Positions 1-6,740 are shown, counted from the stretch's first letter. The stretch: DNA of 16,073 nucleotides from Burkholderiales bacterium (GCA_017880745.1 JADGRR010000016.1:1-16073); one strand, 5' to 3'. Made by a program: numbers and translations. The notes: generated by a model from the sequence alone, not told the origin.

Positions 1-109
1 GGCGGCCGCCGGATGAGATCGTGCGCAGGCTGTTGCCTGTCATCCAGAGCCCCCGCCGCGCGCGGGGGTAAACTTCGTGAAAGATCTGCTCTTGCCTCTT
101 ACAAAAATG

Positions 110-141
110 CAGATTCTTCGGGCTTCGCCCGCAGAATGACC
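110..141. repeat. REP-like imperfect palindrome
   Basis: ATTCT at 113-117 and AGAAT at 133-137 flank a CGGGC/GCCCG stem (119-123 and 127-131) with a TTC loop. The arrangement resembles the dispersed extragenic palindromes containing 'CAGAATGAC' that occur in many proteobacterial genomes. Only one copy is visible here, so repetition is inferred. The rest of 1-197 holds no convincing gene. A 3' end of the gene usually found upstream (rsfS) could lie in the first 16 or 71 bases, but nothing in it is recognisable. Confidence 0.4.
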
Positions 142-197
142 GATTCGATCCATGTCGGTCGCGCGCTGTTGAACAGCCCGCCGGCGCCGGGAACGGC

Positions 198-668
198 ATG
201 AAGCTCGTCATTATTGCGGTCGGGACGCGCATGCAGTCCTGGGTGGTCGATGGCTACCGCGAATACGCGAAGCGCATGCCGCCGGGCACGGCGCTCGAGC
301 TGATCGAGATCAAAGCCGAGGCGCGCACCATGGGAAAAACCGTGGCGCAAATGCTCGCGGCCGAAGCCGGGCGCATCCGCGCGGCCCTGCCCAAGGGCGG
401 CCGCGTGATCGCGCTGGATGAACGCGGCAAGGAAATGAGCACCTGCGGCCTCGCGGTGCAGCTCGAAGCGTGGATGCAGGAACGCGGCCCGGTGGTGTTT
501 CTGATCGGCGGCGCCGACGGCCTGGACCCTGCCTTGAAAAAGTCCGCCGCGATGCAGCTGCGGCTGTCGGCCATGACCCTGCCGCATGGATTCGCGCGGG
601 TGCTGCTCGCGGAACAACTGTATCGGGCGCTGAGCATCATCGGCGGCCACCCTTACCATCGCGAGTAA
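198..668 (+). CDS. rlmH: 23S rRNA (pseudouridine1915-N3)-methyltransferase RlmH
   Basis: This is a 156-residue SPOUT-class methyltransferase that methylates pseudouridine 1915 in helix 69 of 23S rRNA, using S-adenosylmethionine, on assembled 70S ribosomes. The N-terminus MKLVIIAVGTRMQSWV, the SAM-binding segment FLIGGADGLDP (around residue 100) and the C-terminal TLPHGFARVLLAEQLYRA...GGHPYHRE are hallmarks of the family. The last residues, HPYHRE, are almost invariant in RlmH. The length matches the usual 155 residues or so. The ATG at 198 follows a purine-rich GGGAACGG. maf begins five bases after the stop, suggesting one transcript with maf and possibly rng. In related genomes rsfS and nadD lie upstream; they are not visible here. 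Confidence 0.96.
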   Translation: MKLVIIAVGTRMQSWVVDGYREYAKRMPPGTALELIEIKAEARTMGKTVAQMLAAEAGRIRAALPKGGRVIALDERGKEMSTCGLAVQLEAWMQERGPVVFLIGGADGLDPALKKSAAMQLRLSAMTLPHGFARVLLAEQLYRALSIIGGHPYHRE

Positions 669-673
669 ACAAA

Positions 674-1294
674 TTGGCCGGCCAATCCTACTTCTACCTG
701 GCCTCGCGCAGCCCGCGCCGGCGCGAACTGCTGAACCAGATCGGCGTCGATTACCAGGTGCTGACCCAGCGCCTCACCTCGGAGCGCGGCCCCGACGTGA
801 ACGAAGATCCGCTGCTCGCGGAAAATCCGCGCGACTATGTGCTGCGCGTGTGCCGCGACAAGGCCGAGGGCGGCTGGATGCGGGTGGTCCAGCGCAAGCT
901 GCCGCTGCGCGGCGTGCTCGCCGCCGACACCACCGTGTGCATCGGCGACGAAATCCTCGGCACCCCGGCGGATGCGGCGCAGGCCGCCGATTTTCTCGCG
1001 CGCCTGTCGGGGCGCGAGCACGAGGTGCTCACGGCCGTCGCGTTCAAATTTGGCGAGCGCATGGAGACCGAGCTTTCGGCGACCGCGGTGCGCTTTCGCG
1101 CGCTCGATCCGGTCGAGATCAGACGTTACGTGGCCAGCGGCGAGCCGATGGACAAAGCCGGCGGCTACGGCATCCAGGGCGCTGCCGGGGCGTTCATCAC
1201 CGAGATCCGCGGCAGCTATTCCGGCGTGATGGGTCTGCCGCTGTACGAGACCGCGCAGTTGCTCAAGCGCTTCGGCATCGGGCCTGTCGCCTGA
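674..1294 (+). CDS. maf: Maf/YhdE-type nucleoside triphosphate pyrophosphatase
   Basis: This is a 206-residue Maf-family house-cleaning NTP pyrophosphatase, probably the dTTP/UTP-specific YhdE subgroup, hydrolysing non-canonical or excess nucleotides to monophosphate and pyrophosphate. Visible motifs are the substrate-binding loop SRSPRRREL (residues 11-19), the acidic ADTTV (84-88, with the metal-linked Asp85), GYGIQG (164-169) and GSYSGVMGLPLYET (180-193). I place the start at TTG 674, five bases after the rlmH stop. The in-frame alternatives are far upstream inside rlmH, and family members start only a few residues before the YLASRSP motif. No clear Shine-Dalgarno precedes the TTG, so translation may be coupled to rlmH. 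The exact start is the main uncertainty. Confidence 0.93.
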   Translation: MAGQSYFYLASRSPRRRELLNQIGVDYQVLTQRLTSERGPDVNEDPLLAENPRDYVLRVCRDKAEGGWMRVVQRKLPLRGVLAADTTVCIGDEILGTPADAAQAADFLARLSGREHEVLTAVAFKFGERMETELSATAVRFRALDPVEIRRYVASGEPMDKAGGYGIQGAAGAFITEIRGSYSGVMGLPLYETAQLLKRFGIGPVA

Positions 1295-1303
1295 GGGGAA
1301 CGC

Positions 1304-1323
1304 GGCGGCAAGGGATTGCCGCC
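1304..1323 (+). other. 8-bp hairpin after maf
   Basis: GGCGGCAA (1304-1311) and TTGCCGCC (1316-1323) form a perfect stem with a GGGA loop ten bases after the maf stop codon. No T-run follows, so it is not a classical intrinsic terminator. It could protect an mRNA end or act with Rho. Confidence 0.35.
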
Positions 1324-1394
1324 ACAGGGCTACGCGCCGGGCCCGGGCATCCTGCGGCTGGCGCGCGCACCCGGGCAGAGCCGGCGCCATCCGG

Positions 1395-1400
1395 TAGAAT
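1395..1400 (+). promoter_or_regulatory. candidate -10 box of rng, near-leaderless
   Basis: TAGAAT lies six bases upstream of the rng ATG at 1407, so a start site at the usual spacing would fall on or beside the ATG. No Shine-Dalgarno is visible and no good -35 box is seen. The same GGTAGAAT-to-ATG arrangement precedes ampG on the other strand. Confidence 0.4.
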
Positions 1401-1406
1401 GCCCGC

Positions 1407-2885
1407 ATGAACGAAGAAATCCTGATCAACGTCACGCCGCAGGAAACGCGGGTCGCCGTGATGCAAAGCGGCGTCGCGCAGGAACTGCACGTCGAGCGCG
1501 CGGCGAGCCGCGGGCTGGTGGGCAATATCTACATGGGCAAGGTGGCGCGCGTGCTCCCGGGCATGCAGTCGGCGTTCGTCGAGATCGGCCTGGAGCGCGC
1601 CGCCTTCCTCCACGTCGCCGACATCTGGGAGGAGCGCGCGAGCGGCGGCGGCAATGGCGAGTCCGGCAAGCCGGCGCAAAAGCCGATCGAAAAAATCCTC
1701 GCCGAGGGCCAGCCGCTGCTGGTGCAGGTAGTCAAGGACCCGATCGGCACCAAGGGGGCGCGCCTGTCGACCCAGACCAGCATCGCCGGCAGGATGCTGG
1801 TGTACCTGCCGCAGGACCCGCATATCGGCATCTCGCAGCGCATCGAGGACGAAAGCGGGCGCCAGCTGCTGCGCGACAAAGTGCAGCAAATGCTGCCGGC
1901 CGACGAAAAAGGCGGCTTCATCGTCCGCACCATGGCCGAGACCGCGACCGACGCCGAGCTGCTGAACGATCTTCAGTACCTGCGCAAGCTGTGGCAGGAC
2001 CTGCGCGCGAAGAGCCTGTCCTCGCCCGCGCCCTCGCTGCTGTACCAGGACCTGTCGCTGGCGCAGCGCGTGCTGCGCGATCTGGTGCACGACAACACCG
2101 ACCGCATCCTCATCGATTCGCGCGAGAATTTCCTCAAGCTGCAGGCGTTTGCGCGCGACTACACGCCGAACGTGCTGGCGCGGCTCGACCACTACACCGG
2201 CGAGCGGCCGCTGTTCGACCTGTACAACGTCGAGGACGAGATCGAGAAGGACCTCGCGCGCCGCGTCGAGCTGAAGTCGGGCGGCTACCTGATCATCGAC
2301 CAGACGGAGGCGATGACCACCATCGACGTCAATACCGGCGGCTTCGTCGGCGGGCGCAATTTCGACGACACGATTTTCAAGACCAACCTCGAGGCGGCGC
2401 AGGTGATCGCGCGCCAGTTGCGCCTGCGCAACCTCGGCGGCATCATCATCGCCGACTTCATCGACATGGAAACCGAGGATCACCGCGCCGCGGTGCTGGC
2501 CGAGTTCAACAAGGCGCTCGCGCGCGACCGCACGCGCATGACCGTGAGCGGCTTCACCCAGCTCGGCCTGGTGGAAATGACGCGCAAGCGCACGCGCGAA
2601 TCGCTCGCCCACGTGCTGTGCGAATCCTGCCCCACCTGCGGCGGCCGGGGCCAGGTGAAGACCGCGCGCACCGTGTGCTACGAAATCCTGCGCGAGATCC
2701 TGCGCGAATCGCGCCAGTTCAGCGCACGCGAGTTCCGCATCCTCGCCGCGCAGGTGGTCATCGACCTGTTTCTGGAAGAAGAGTCGCAGTCGCTCGCGAT
2801 GCTCGAGGATTTCATCGGCAAGCCGGTGTCGATGCAGGCCGAGTCGAGCTACACCCAGGAGCAGTTCGACATCGTCCTCATGTGA
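1407..2885 (+). CDS. rng: ribonuclease G
   Basis: RNase G is an endoribonuclease of the RNase E/G family that matures the 5' end of 16S rRNA and cleaves AU-rich single-stranded RNA. At 492 residues it has RNase G length (E. coli about 489) and lacks the long C-terminal scaffold of RNase E. The order visible is an S1-like RNA-binding region (about 36-115, GNIYMGKVARVLPGMQSAFV), a 5'-sensor/RNase H-like region, the catalytic metal site with Asp307 in DVNTGG and Asp350 in IIADFIDM, and the zinc-link cysteines in CESCPTCGGRG (Cys405/408/411). The C-terminus ends at TQEQFDIVLM. The ATG at 1407 is chosen because the family starts NEEILINVTPQETRVA. It may be transcribed with maf or from its own -10 box at 1395. 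Confidence 0.96.
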   Translation: MNEEILINVTPQETRVAVMQSGVAQELHVERAASRGLVGNIYMGKVARVLPGMQSAFVEIGLERAAFLHVADIWEERASGGGNGESGKPAQKPIEKILAEGQPLLVQVVKDPIGTKGARLSTQTSIAGRMLVYLPQDPHIGISQRIEDESGRQLLRDKVQQMLPADEKGGFIVRTMAETATDAELLNDLQYLRKLWQDLRAKSLSSPAPSLLYQDLSLAQRVLRDLVHDNTDRILIDSRENFLKLQAFARDYTPNVLARLDHYTGERPLFDLYNVEDEIEKDLARRVELKSGGYLIIDQTEAMTTIDVNTGGFVGGRNFDDTIFKTNLEAAQVIARQLRLRNLGGIIIADFIDMETEDHRAAVLAEFNKALARDRTRMTVSGFTQLGLVEMTRKRTRESLAHVLCESCPTCGGRGQVKTARTVCYEILREILRESRQFSAREFRILAAQVVIDLFLEEESQSLAMLEDFIGKPVSMQAESSYTQEQFDIVLM

Positions 2886-2894
2886 GCCCGCGCC

Positions 2895-3263
2895 GTGCCG
2901 AATGACAAGCTCTCCGCCAGGGAAGCCGCCCTGCTGGCGCAGGTGCGCGCGGAGCTGGGGAAGGATCCTGCGGTTGAGGCGGAGCCGGCGGCAAGCGCGC
3001 CGCTTGCCGCCGGCACAGAACCCGTCGCGCCTGGCGTCAATGAACCCGAAGCGCCTGATGCCGATGAACTCGTTGCGCCCGGCGGCGCAACGCCCGCACC
3101 GGCCGCCGATCCCGCGCAACGCGTCGCCGCCCTGATGGCAGCCGCGCGCGCCGAAACCGAGCGCCTGCGGCGGCGGCGACGCCAGCTCTATGTCTGGGCG
3201 CCGTTCGCGTTCATGTCGGTAGTCGGACTGTGGGCCCTGCTGTGGCTGTGGCACCGGCTGTGA
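2895..3263 (+). CDS. small single-span membrane protein, unknown function
   Basis: I do not recognise a named family for this 122-residue protein. It begins at GTG 2895, nine bases after the rng stop. A charged N-terminal stretch (about 1-26) leads into an Ala/Pro/Glu-rich low-complexity region (27-75), then a basic amphipathic stretch with RLRRRRR (about 90-96) and one hydrophobic helix at 98-119 (LYVWAPFAFMSVVGLWALLWLW). The positive charges before the helix suggest the N-terminal part stays in the cytoplasm and the protein is tail-anchored. Codon and base use match the neighbours. Position suggests co-transcription with rng; no link to RNA metabolism can be shown. It converges on the minus-strand gene that starts 22 bases further on. 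Confidence 0.7.
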   Translation: MPNDKLSAREAALLAQVRAELGKDPAVEAEPAASAPLAAGTEPVAPGVNEPEAPDADELVAPGGATPAPAADPAQRVAALMAAARAETERLRRRRRQLYVWAPFAFMSVVGLWALLWLWHRL

Positions 3264-3285
3264 CCGCGCCGGTGCGCCGCGCGAT

Positions 3286-3639
3286 CTAGCCCTTGCGCGG
3301 CCGCGGCACCAGCAGCCAGCTCGCCACCGAGGATATGAGGCTGTAGACGATGGCGCCCCAGAAGGCGGACCAGAAGCCGGCGACGCGGAAACCCTCGACG
3401 AACGAAGCCACGAACCAGAACAAGAAGCCGTTGATCACCAGGGTGAACAGGCCGAGGGTGAGGATGGTGATCGGCAGGGTGATGAGCACCAGCAGCGGCC
3501 GGATCAGGGTGTTGACCAGGCCCAGCACCAGCGCCGTCACCAGGGCGATGTAGAAGCTGCCGACGCTGACCGAAGGCAGCACTTAGGGCACTGCCAGCAG
3601 GGACAGCGCGTTGATCAGCCAGAGGAGCAGAAGCTGCAT
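3286..3639 (-). pseudogene. phage holin family IV (YvlD-like) membrane protein, interrupted by a stop
   Basis: The intact reading frame would start at the ATG at 3639-3637 (MQLLLLWLINALSLLAVP), hit a TAA at 3585-3583 and continue in the same frame from a GTG at 3582 (VLPSVSVGSFYIALVTALVLGLVNTLIRP...) to the TAG at 3286. Together this gives about 117 codons, the normal length for PF04020-type proteins with three to four membrane helices. Family members typically read LLAVAY-LLP at the break, so one base change (TAC to TAA) at a tyrosine codon would explain it. The 98-residue downstream part keeps LGLVNTLIRPLLVLITLPI and LFTLVINGFLFWFV, so decay is recent, or the GTG rescues a shortened protein lacking the first helix. 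A sequencing error is also possible. The function of these proteins is poorly known. Confidence 0.75.
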
Positions 3640-3654
3640 CTTTGTCGACCGCGG

Positions 3655-4227
3655 CTAGCGCCGCTCGCGGCCCATGGTGTAGAACTCGTCGTTGGGCCGC
3701 ATGTTGATCAGGTTGGCCATGCGGTTCGACAGCGCGAAGAACCCGGCGACGGCGCCGATGTCCCAGATGTCCTCGTCGGAAAAGCCGTGGGCGCGCAGGG
3801 CCTCGAAGTCGGCCTCGGCGATGGTCCACGGCTCGAGCGCGGTCTTCATCGCAAAATCGAGCATGGCGCGCTGCTTCGGCGTGATGTCGGCCTTGCGGTA
3901 GTTGACCGCCACCTGGTCGGCGATCAGCGGGTTCTTGGCGCGGATGCGCAGGATCGCGCCGTGGGCGACCACGCAGTACTGGCACTGGTTGGCGCCGGAC
4001 GTAGTGACCACGATCATCTCGCGCTCGGCCTTGGTGAGGCCGCTGTCTTTTTCCATCAGCGCGTCGTGGTAGGCGAAGAAGGCGCGAAACTCGTCCGGAC
4101 GGTGCGCGAGCGTGAGAAACACGTTGGGCACGAAGCCGGCCTTGTCCTGCACCGCGACGATGCGCTCGCGGATGTCTTGCGGCAGGTCCTCGAGCCTGGG
4201 CACCGGGTAACGGCTGATGGCGTTCAT
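3655..4227 (-). CDS. carboxymuconolactone decarboxylase / AhpD-like peroxidase-related protein
   Basis: This 190-residue protein has the all-helical AhpD/CMD fold signature, with Glu68/Glu70 in KAEREM followed by CQYCVVAHG (Cys82, Cys85, His89), the E-x(n)-C-x2-C-x3-H arrangement that gives AhpD-like proteins thiol-dependent peroxidase activity. The preceding GFVPNVFLTLAHRPDEF and the later DEDIWDIGAVAGFFALSNRMAN are typical of the 'peroxidase-related enzyme' subgroup rather than true gamma-carboxymuconolactone decarboxylase. It is likely cytoplasmic; no signal is seen. The ATG at 4227 is the natural start. Its gene is divergent from the dienelactone hydrolase, about 103 bases away. It is 15 bases from the holin-IV-like pseudogene, which lies downstream on the same strand, and they may have been one transcript. 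Confidence 0.88.
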   Translation of the reverse strand: MNAISRYPVPRLEDLPQDIRERIVAVQDKAGFVPNVFLTLAHRPDEFRAFFAYHDALMEKDSGLTKAEREMIVVTTSGANQCQYCVVAHGAILRIRAKNPLIADQVAVNYRKADITPKQRAMLDFAMKTALEPWTIAEADFEALRAHGFSDEDIWDIGAVAGFFALSNRMANLINMRPNDEFYTMGRERR

Positions 4228-4280
4228 GGGCGGGATCGGTCTTCGGAATAAATTGGCGGCGGTGTTTGTTAGCCACCATG

Positions 4281-4288
4281 ATTATAAC
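4281..4288. promoter_or_regulatory. overlapping divergent -10 elements
   Basis: In the 103-base gap between the divergent genes, ATTATA at 4281-4286 reads TATAAT on the minus strand (for the AhpD-like gene), while TATAAC at 4283-4288 reads on the plus strand (for the dienelactone hydrolase). No convincing -35 hexamers were found on either side. If both are used, the two promoters would compete for the same DNA. Confidence 0.35.
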
Positions 4289-4330
4289 TGCAATTCGCCT
4301 CCCCCATTTCCACCCCAAGGAGAAGAAGTT

Positions 4331-5218
4331 ATGACCGACAGAGCAGATCTGGGTAATCCGGACCTGAACAGCCTGCATCCCGATGTGAGGTTCACCCGCC
4401 GCGGTTTCATCGCCTCCAGCGTCGCCACCGGCTTCGCCCTGAGTGCCGGCCCCGTCATGGCACAGACGGCCATCAAGACATCTGCGGCCGGGCTCGAGGT
4501 CGGCGAGCCGCGGATTCCCGTGCCGGGCGGCAATCTGCCGGCCTATTTCGCCGCGCCGAAGAAGGCGGGCAGGCACGCGGCGGTGATCGTCATTCCCGAG
4601 ATCTTCGGCATGCACGAATACCAGAAGGACATCTGCCGGCGCCTGGCCAAGGCGGGCTATTTTGCGATTACCCTCGACCCGTATTTCCGCATCGGCGACC
4701 TGACCAAGATTTCCGACTTCAAGGAAGTTCTGGCGGCCGCCAACTCCCTCGACGATGCGCAGATGCTGGCCGACCTCGACGCGCTCGAGGCCTGGGTGGA
4801 GAAGCAGCCCAAGGCCAACGCGAAGAAACTCGGCATCACCGGCATGTGCCGCGGCGGCCGCACTGTCTGGATGTACGTCGCGCACAGCAGCAAGATCAAG
4901 GCCGGCGTGTCCTGGTACGGCGGCCTGAACCCGTCGCCGCCGGCCATGCCGCTGACTCCGCTGGATGTGGCCGATCAATTGCACGCCCCGGTTCTGGGCC
5001 TGTACGGCGGCGCCGACCAGGGCATTCCGCCGGAGATGGTGGAGCGCATGCGCGCGGCACTGCATGCGTTCGGCAAGGACAAGGAATCGATCATTCACGT
5101 CTACGAAGGAATGCCGCACGCCTTCCACGCGGACTATCGCCCGAGCTACCGCAAGGAGGCGGCCGAAGACGGCTGGAAGCGCATGCTCGCCTGGTTCAAG
5201 AAGCATGGTGTAGCGTAG
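4331..5218 (+). CDS. Tat-exported dienelactone hydrolase family protein
   Basis: This is a 295-residue alpha/beta hydrolase of the dienelactone hydrolase (DLH) family, which hydrolyses lactones and esters with a cysteine nucleophile. The triad is visible as Cys173 in GMCRGG, Asp229 in YGGADQG and His263 in GMPHAFHAD; Glu90 in VIPEIFG corresponds to the usual active-site glutamate. Residues 22-45 (TRRGFIASSVATGFALSAGPVMAQ) form a twin-arginine signal with a likely cleavage after an Ala-x-Ala-like MAQ, so the enzyme probably acts in the periplasm. The start at ATG 4331 is set by the strong AAGGAG at 4317-4322; an upstream in-frame ATG at 4217 lies inside the divergent gene. Its substrate cannot be told from sequence. 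Confidence 0.92.
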   Translation: MTDRADLGNPDLNSLHPDVRFTRRGFIASSVATGFALSAGPVMAQTAIKTSAAGLEVGEPRIPVPGGNLPAYFAAPKKAGRHAAVIVIPEIFGMHEYQKDICRRLAKAGYFAITLDPYFRIGDLTKISDFKEVLAAANSLDDAQMLADLDALEAWVEKQPKANAKKLGITGMCRGGRTVWMYVAHSSKIKAGVSWYGGLNPSPPAMPLTPLDVADQLHAPVLGLYGGADQGIPPEMVERMRAALHAFGKDKESIIHVYEGMPHAFHADYRPSYRKEAAEDGWKRMLAWFKKHGVA

Positions 5219-5519
5219 AAGCACACCCCCGCCCCGGCACTGCCCGCTGCTGGGCGAGGGAGCTGTAACGGCACGGATCCCCGATCTGTGCAACTTACGC
5301 GGCGACGATATAGAAGAAAAAGATGTCGGCGGTGCCCGTTCGTGCTTTTAGCGCGAATCGTGCGGGAGAAGGCACAGGAGGAGGAGGAGGCGGGGAGGCC
5401 TTGCAGGGGGAGGGGATGATTCCCCTCCCCCTGTTCGTGCCCCGGGAGTGCGGGGATGAGTCCGCGTGCTGCCCTGCCTTCTTGACACCCCTTTCGAGGT
5501 GCCCGGCGCCGCAGCACAT
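5219..5519. other. gene-free stretch between DLH gene and tRNA-Arg
   Basis: I see no supported gene here. It contains a short GGA triplet run (5376-5390), a strong hairpin (5404-5433) and the 3' flank of tRNA-Arg. The open frames on both strands are Pro/Gly/Arg-rich and lack family signatures. A minus-strand frame ending TADIFFFYIVAA (stop near 5295) might be the eroded tail of a gene, but I cannot identify it. Confidence 0.5.
5404..5433. repeat. 13-bp perfect hairpin of purine/pyrimidine tracts
   Basis: The arm CAGGGGGAGGGGA (5404-5416) is exactly complementary to TCCCCTCCCCCTG (5421-5433), with the four-base loop TGAT. No T-run follows on either strand, so a standard intrinsic terminator is not supported, though it lies about 87 bases past the 3' end of the minus-strand tRNA and could stop or protect its transcript. 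The G-tracts could also form non-B structures. Confidence 0.6.
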
Positions 5520-5596
5520 TGGCGCGCCCGACAGGAGTCGAACCTGTGACCTTTGGTTTCGGAAACCAACACTCTATCCAGCTGAGCTACGGGCGC
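5520..5596 (-). tRNA. tRNA-Arg (anticodon CCG)
   Basis: Read on the minus strand, the acceptor arms GCGCCCG (5596-5590) and CGGGCGC (5530-5524) pair fully. The D-arm contains AGCTCAGCTGGATAGAG, the anticodon stem TTGGT/ACCAA encloses the loop TTCCGAA with anticodon CCG, and the T-arm contains GGTTCGAATCC. The discriminator base is G and the CCA end is encoded (5522-5520). The anticodon reads CGG, an arginine codon. The 77-base length including CCA is standard. Confidence 0.97.
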
Positions 5597-5607
5597 GTGA
5601 CGGGCAA

Positions 5608-5613
5608 AGTATA
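5608..5613 (-). promoter_or_regulatory. candidate -10 box of tRNA-Arg
   Basis: AGTATA on the plus strand reads TATACT on the minus strand, 11 bases before the mature tRNA 5' end. The -35 side is poor. Confidence 0.45.
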
Positions 5614-5671
5614 CCGGCTTTTGCCTCGCCCCTCCATGCGTCCATGCTATCAAGGGGAGGGAATTTCCGAC

Positions 5672-5677
5672 TATAAT
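5672..5677 (+). promoter_or_regulatory. -10 box upstream of cytochrome c gene
   Basis: A perfect TATAAT in the context CTATAATGCG would give a start site near 5684, leaving a 5' leader of about 157 bases before the cytochrome ATG. No good -35 is seen. The predicted start coincides with the 5' arm of the long-range stem described next. Confidence 0.55.
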
Positions 5678-5683
5678 GCGCGC

Positions 5684-5816
5684 GTCTGCAATGAGTTAGG
5701 GAAGCCAGGATTGGGTCTGCGACGCAATCAGGGTTTGCTCTGAGCTGCAAGTCTTGCAACGGGGCCGGGTCGAAAGGAAAGAAACCCGCTCCTTCGCTGC
5801 GCCCCGATGTGCAGAC
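5684..5816 (+). ncRNA. candidate structured 5' leader RNA of the cytochrome c gene
   Basis: GTCTGCA (5684-5690) and TGCAGAC (5810-5816) can close the whole element. Inside are a hairpin at 5709-5729 (GATTG-G-GTC, loop TGC, GAC-G-CAATC, with one G-G mismatch), a hairpin at 5746-5758 (TGCAA, GTC, TTGCA), and a two-step stem, CGGGGC/GCCCCG (5760-5765 with 5801-5806) continuing as CGGGT/ACCCG (5766-5770 with 5784-5788). I match it to no known family. It lacks a terminator, so a cis-acting leader is likelier than a separate sRNA. Structure is inferred by eye from complementarity only. Confidence 0.45.
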
Positions 5817-5840
5817 TATCCTCAGCATTGAAGGAAACCA

Positions 5841-6689
5841 ATGAGCCAGAATGAGCACGATTCGGAACACCAAAGCCCGATCAAGACGCCGAAGCAGCTG
5901 ATCACGGTCATTGCGCTGGCGTTTCTGGTGCCGATCGTGCTGATCGTGCTGGTGTCGCAATATGTAGCGAACATGCGCAGCGTCGACAAGAACAGCGCGG
6001 CGATGACGCCCGACGCGGTGGCCAAGCGCCTGAAACCGGTGGGCGAGCTCGCGTTCGCCGATGCCGGCGGCGATGCGGCCAAGGCGCCCAAGAGCGGCGA
6101 AGAGGTCTACAAGTCGGTATGCACCGCGTGCCATTCGAGCGGCGCGGCCGGCGCGCCCAAGTTCGGCGACAAGAGCGACTGGGCGCCGCGACTCAAGGCA
6201 GGCCAAAAGATGCTGGTGGAAACGGCGATCAAGGGCGTGGGCGCAATGCCCCCGCGCGGCGGCAGCGCCGGTCTGAGCGACCTGGAAGTGGAACGCGCAG
6301 TGGTCTACCTGGCCAATCAGGCCGGCGCCAAGTTCAAGGAGCCCGCCGCTCCCGCGGCGGAGACGACTGCGACATCCGCTCCCGCAGCCGAGAAAGCGGC
6401 GGTGGCGACCCCCGCGGCGGAGAAGACCGCGGCTCCCGCGGCCGGCAAAGCCGACGGCAAGAAGATTTTCGAATCCACCTGCGTCGTCTGTCATGGCGCC
6501 GGCATTGCAGGCGCTCCCAAAGCGGGCGACAAGGCCGCCTGGGCGCCGCGCCTGAAGACCGGCATGAATGCGCTCTACGCGAGCGCGATCGATGGCAAGG
6601 GCGCAATGCCGCCGAAGGGCGGCAACAAAGCGCTCGCCGACGCCGAGGTCAAAGCCGCCGTCGATTACATCGCGAGCCTGGCCAAGTAG
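5841..6689 (+). CDS. membrane-anchored di-haem cytochrome c (c5-like)
   Basis: This 282-residue protein carries two class I cytochrome c domains of the c5 type. A single hydrophobic helix at about 19-41 (LITVIALAFLVPIVLIVLVSQYV) anchors it with the rest in the periplasm. Domain 1 has haem site CTACH (Cys94, Cys97, His98) and axial Met136 in GAMPPRGG; domain 2 has CVVCH (Cys214, Cys217, His218) and Met256 in GAMPPKGG. An Ala/Pro/Glu-rich linker with repeated PAAE units (168-205) joins them. The two domains are clearly a duplication: both read GAPK-GDK-WAPRLK. It probably shuttles electrons to a terminal oxidase or reductase. The ATG at 5841 follows AAGGA (5831-5835). It is monocistronic, with its own promoter and terminator. 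Confidence 0.93.
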   Translation: MSQNEHDSEHQSPIKTPKQLITVIALAFLVPIVLIVLVSQYVANMRSVDKNSAAMTPDAVAKRLKPVGELAFADAGGDAAKAPKSGEEVYKSVCTACHSSGAAGAPKFGDKSDWAPRLKAGQKMLVETAIKGVGAMPPRGGSAGLSDLEVERAVVYLANQAGAKFKEPAAPAAETTATSAPAAEKAAVATPAAEKTAAPAAGKADGKKIFESTCVVCHGAGIAGAPKAGDKAAWAPRLKTGMNALYASAIDGKGAMPPKGGNKALADAEVKAAVDYIASLAK

Positions 6690-6711
6690 CGGCCACGCCT
6701 GCGCGACGCGA

Positions 6712-6740
6712 AAAAAGGCGGCTGGTCCGCCTTTTTGTTT
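6712..6740 (+). terminator. intrinsic terminator of the cytochrome c gene
   Basis: AAAAAGGCGG (6712-6721) pairs perfectly with CCGCCTTTTT (6727-6736), with a five-base loop, followed by GTTT. The stem begins 22 bases after the stop codon. The A-run before it may let it work in both directions. Confidence 0.92.

Noticed and set aside
13..201. 62-codon ORF before rlmH
   Set aside because: It runs through the REP-like palindrome and overlaps the rlmH start; Arg/Ser-rich composition without any family signature.
1263..3254. 663-codon minus-strand ORF opposite rng
   Set aside because: It is the antisense shadow of rng in GC-rich DNA; the rng product has catalytic and zinc-link motifs, this one is Arg/Ala/His-rich without a domain.
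5295..5519. minus-strand ORF ending TADIFFFYIVAA
   Set aside because: No family match and Pro/Gly-rich low-complexity middle; at most an eroded tail.
5684..5816. 6S RNA at the cytochrome leader
   Set aside because: Ends pair as in 6S RNA, but I cannot see the long rod with central bubble, and no terminator separates it from the downstream gene.
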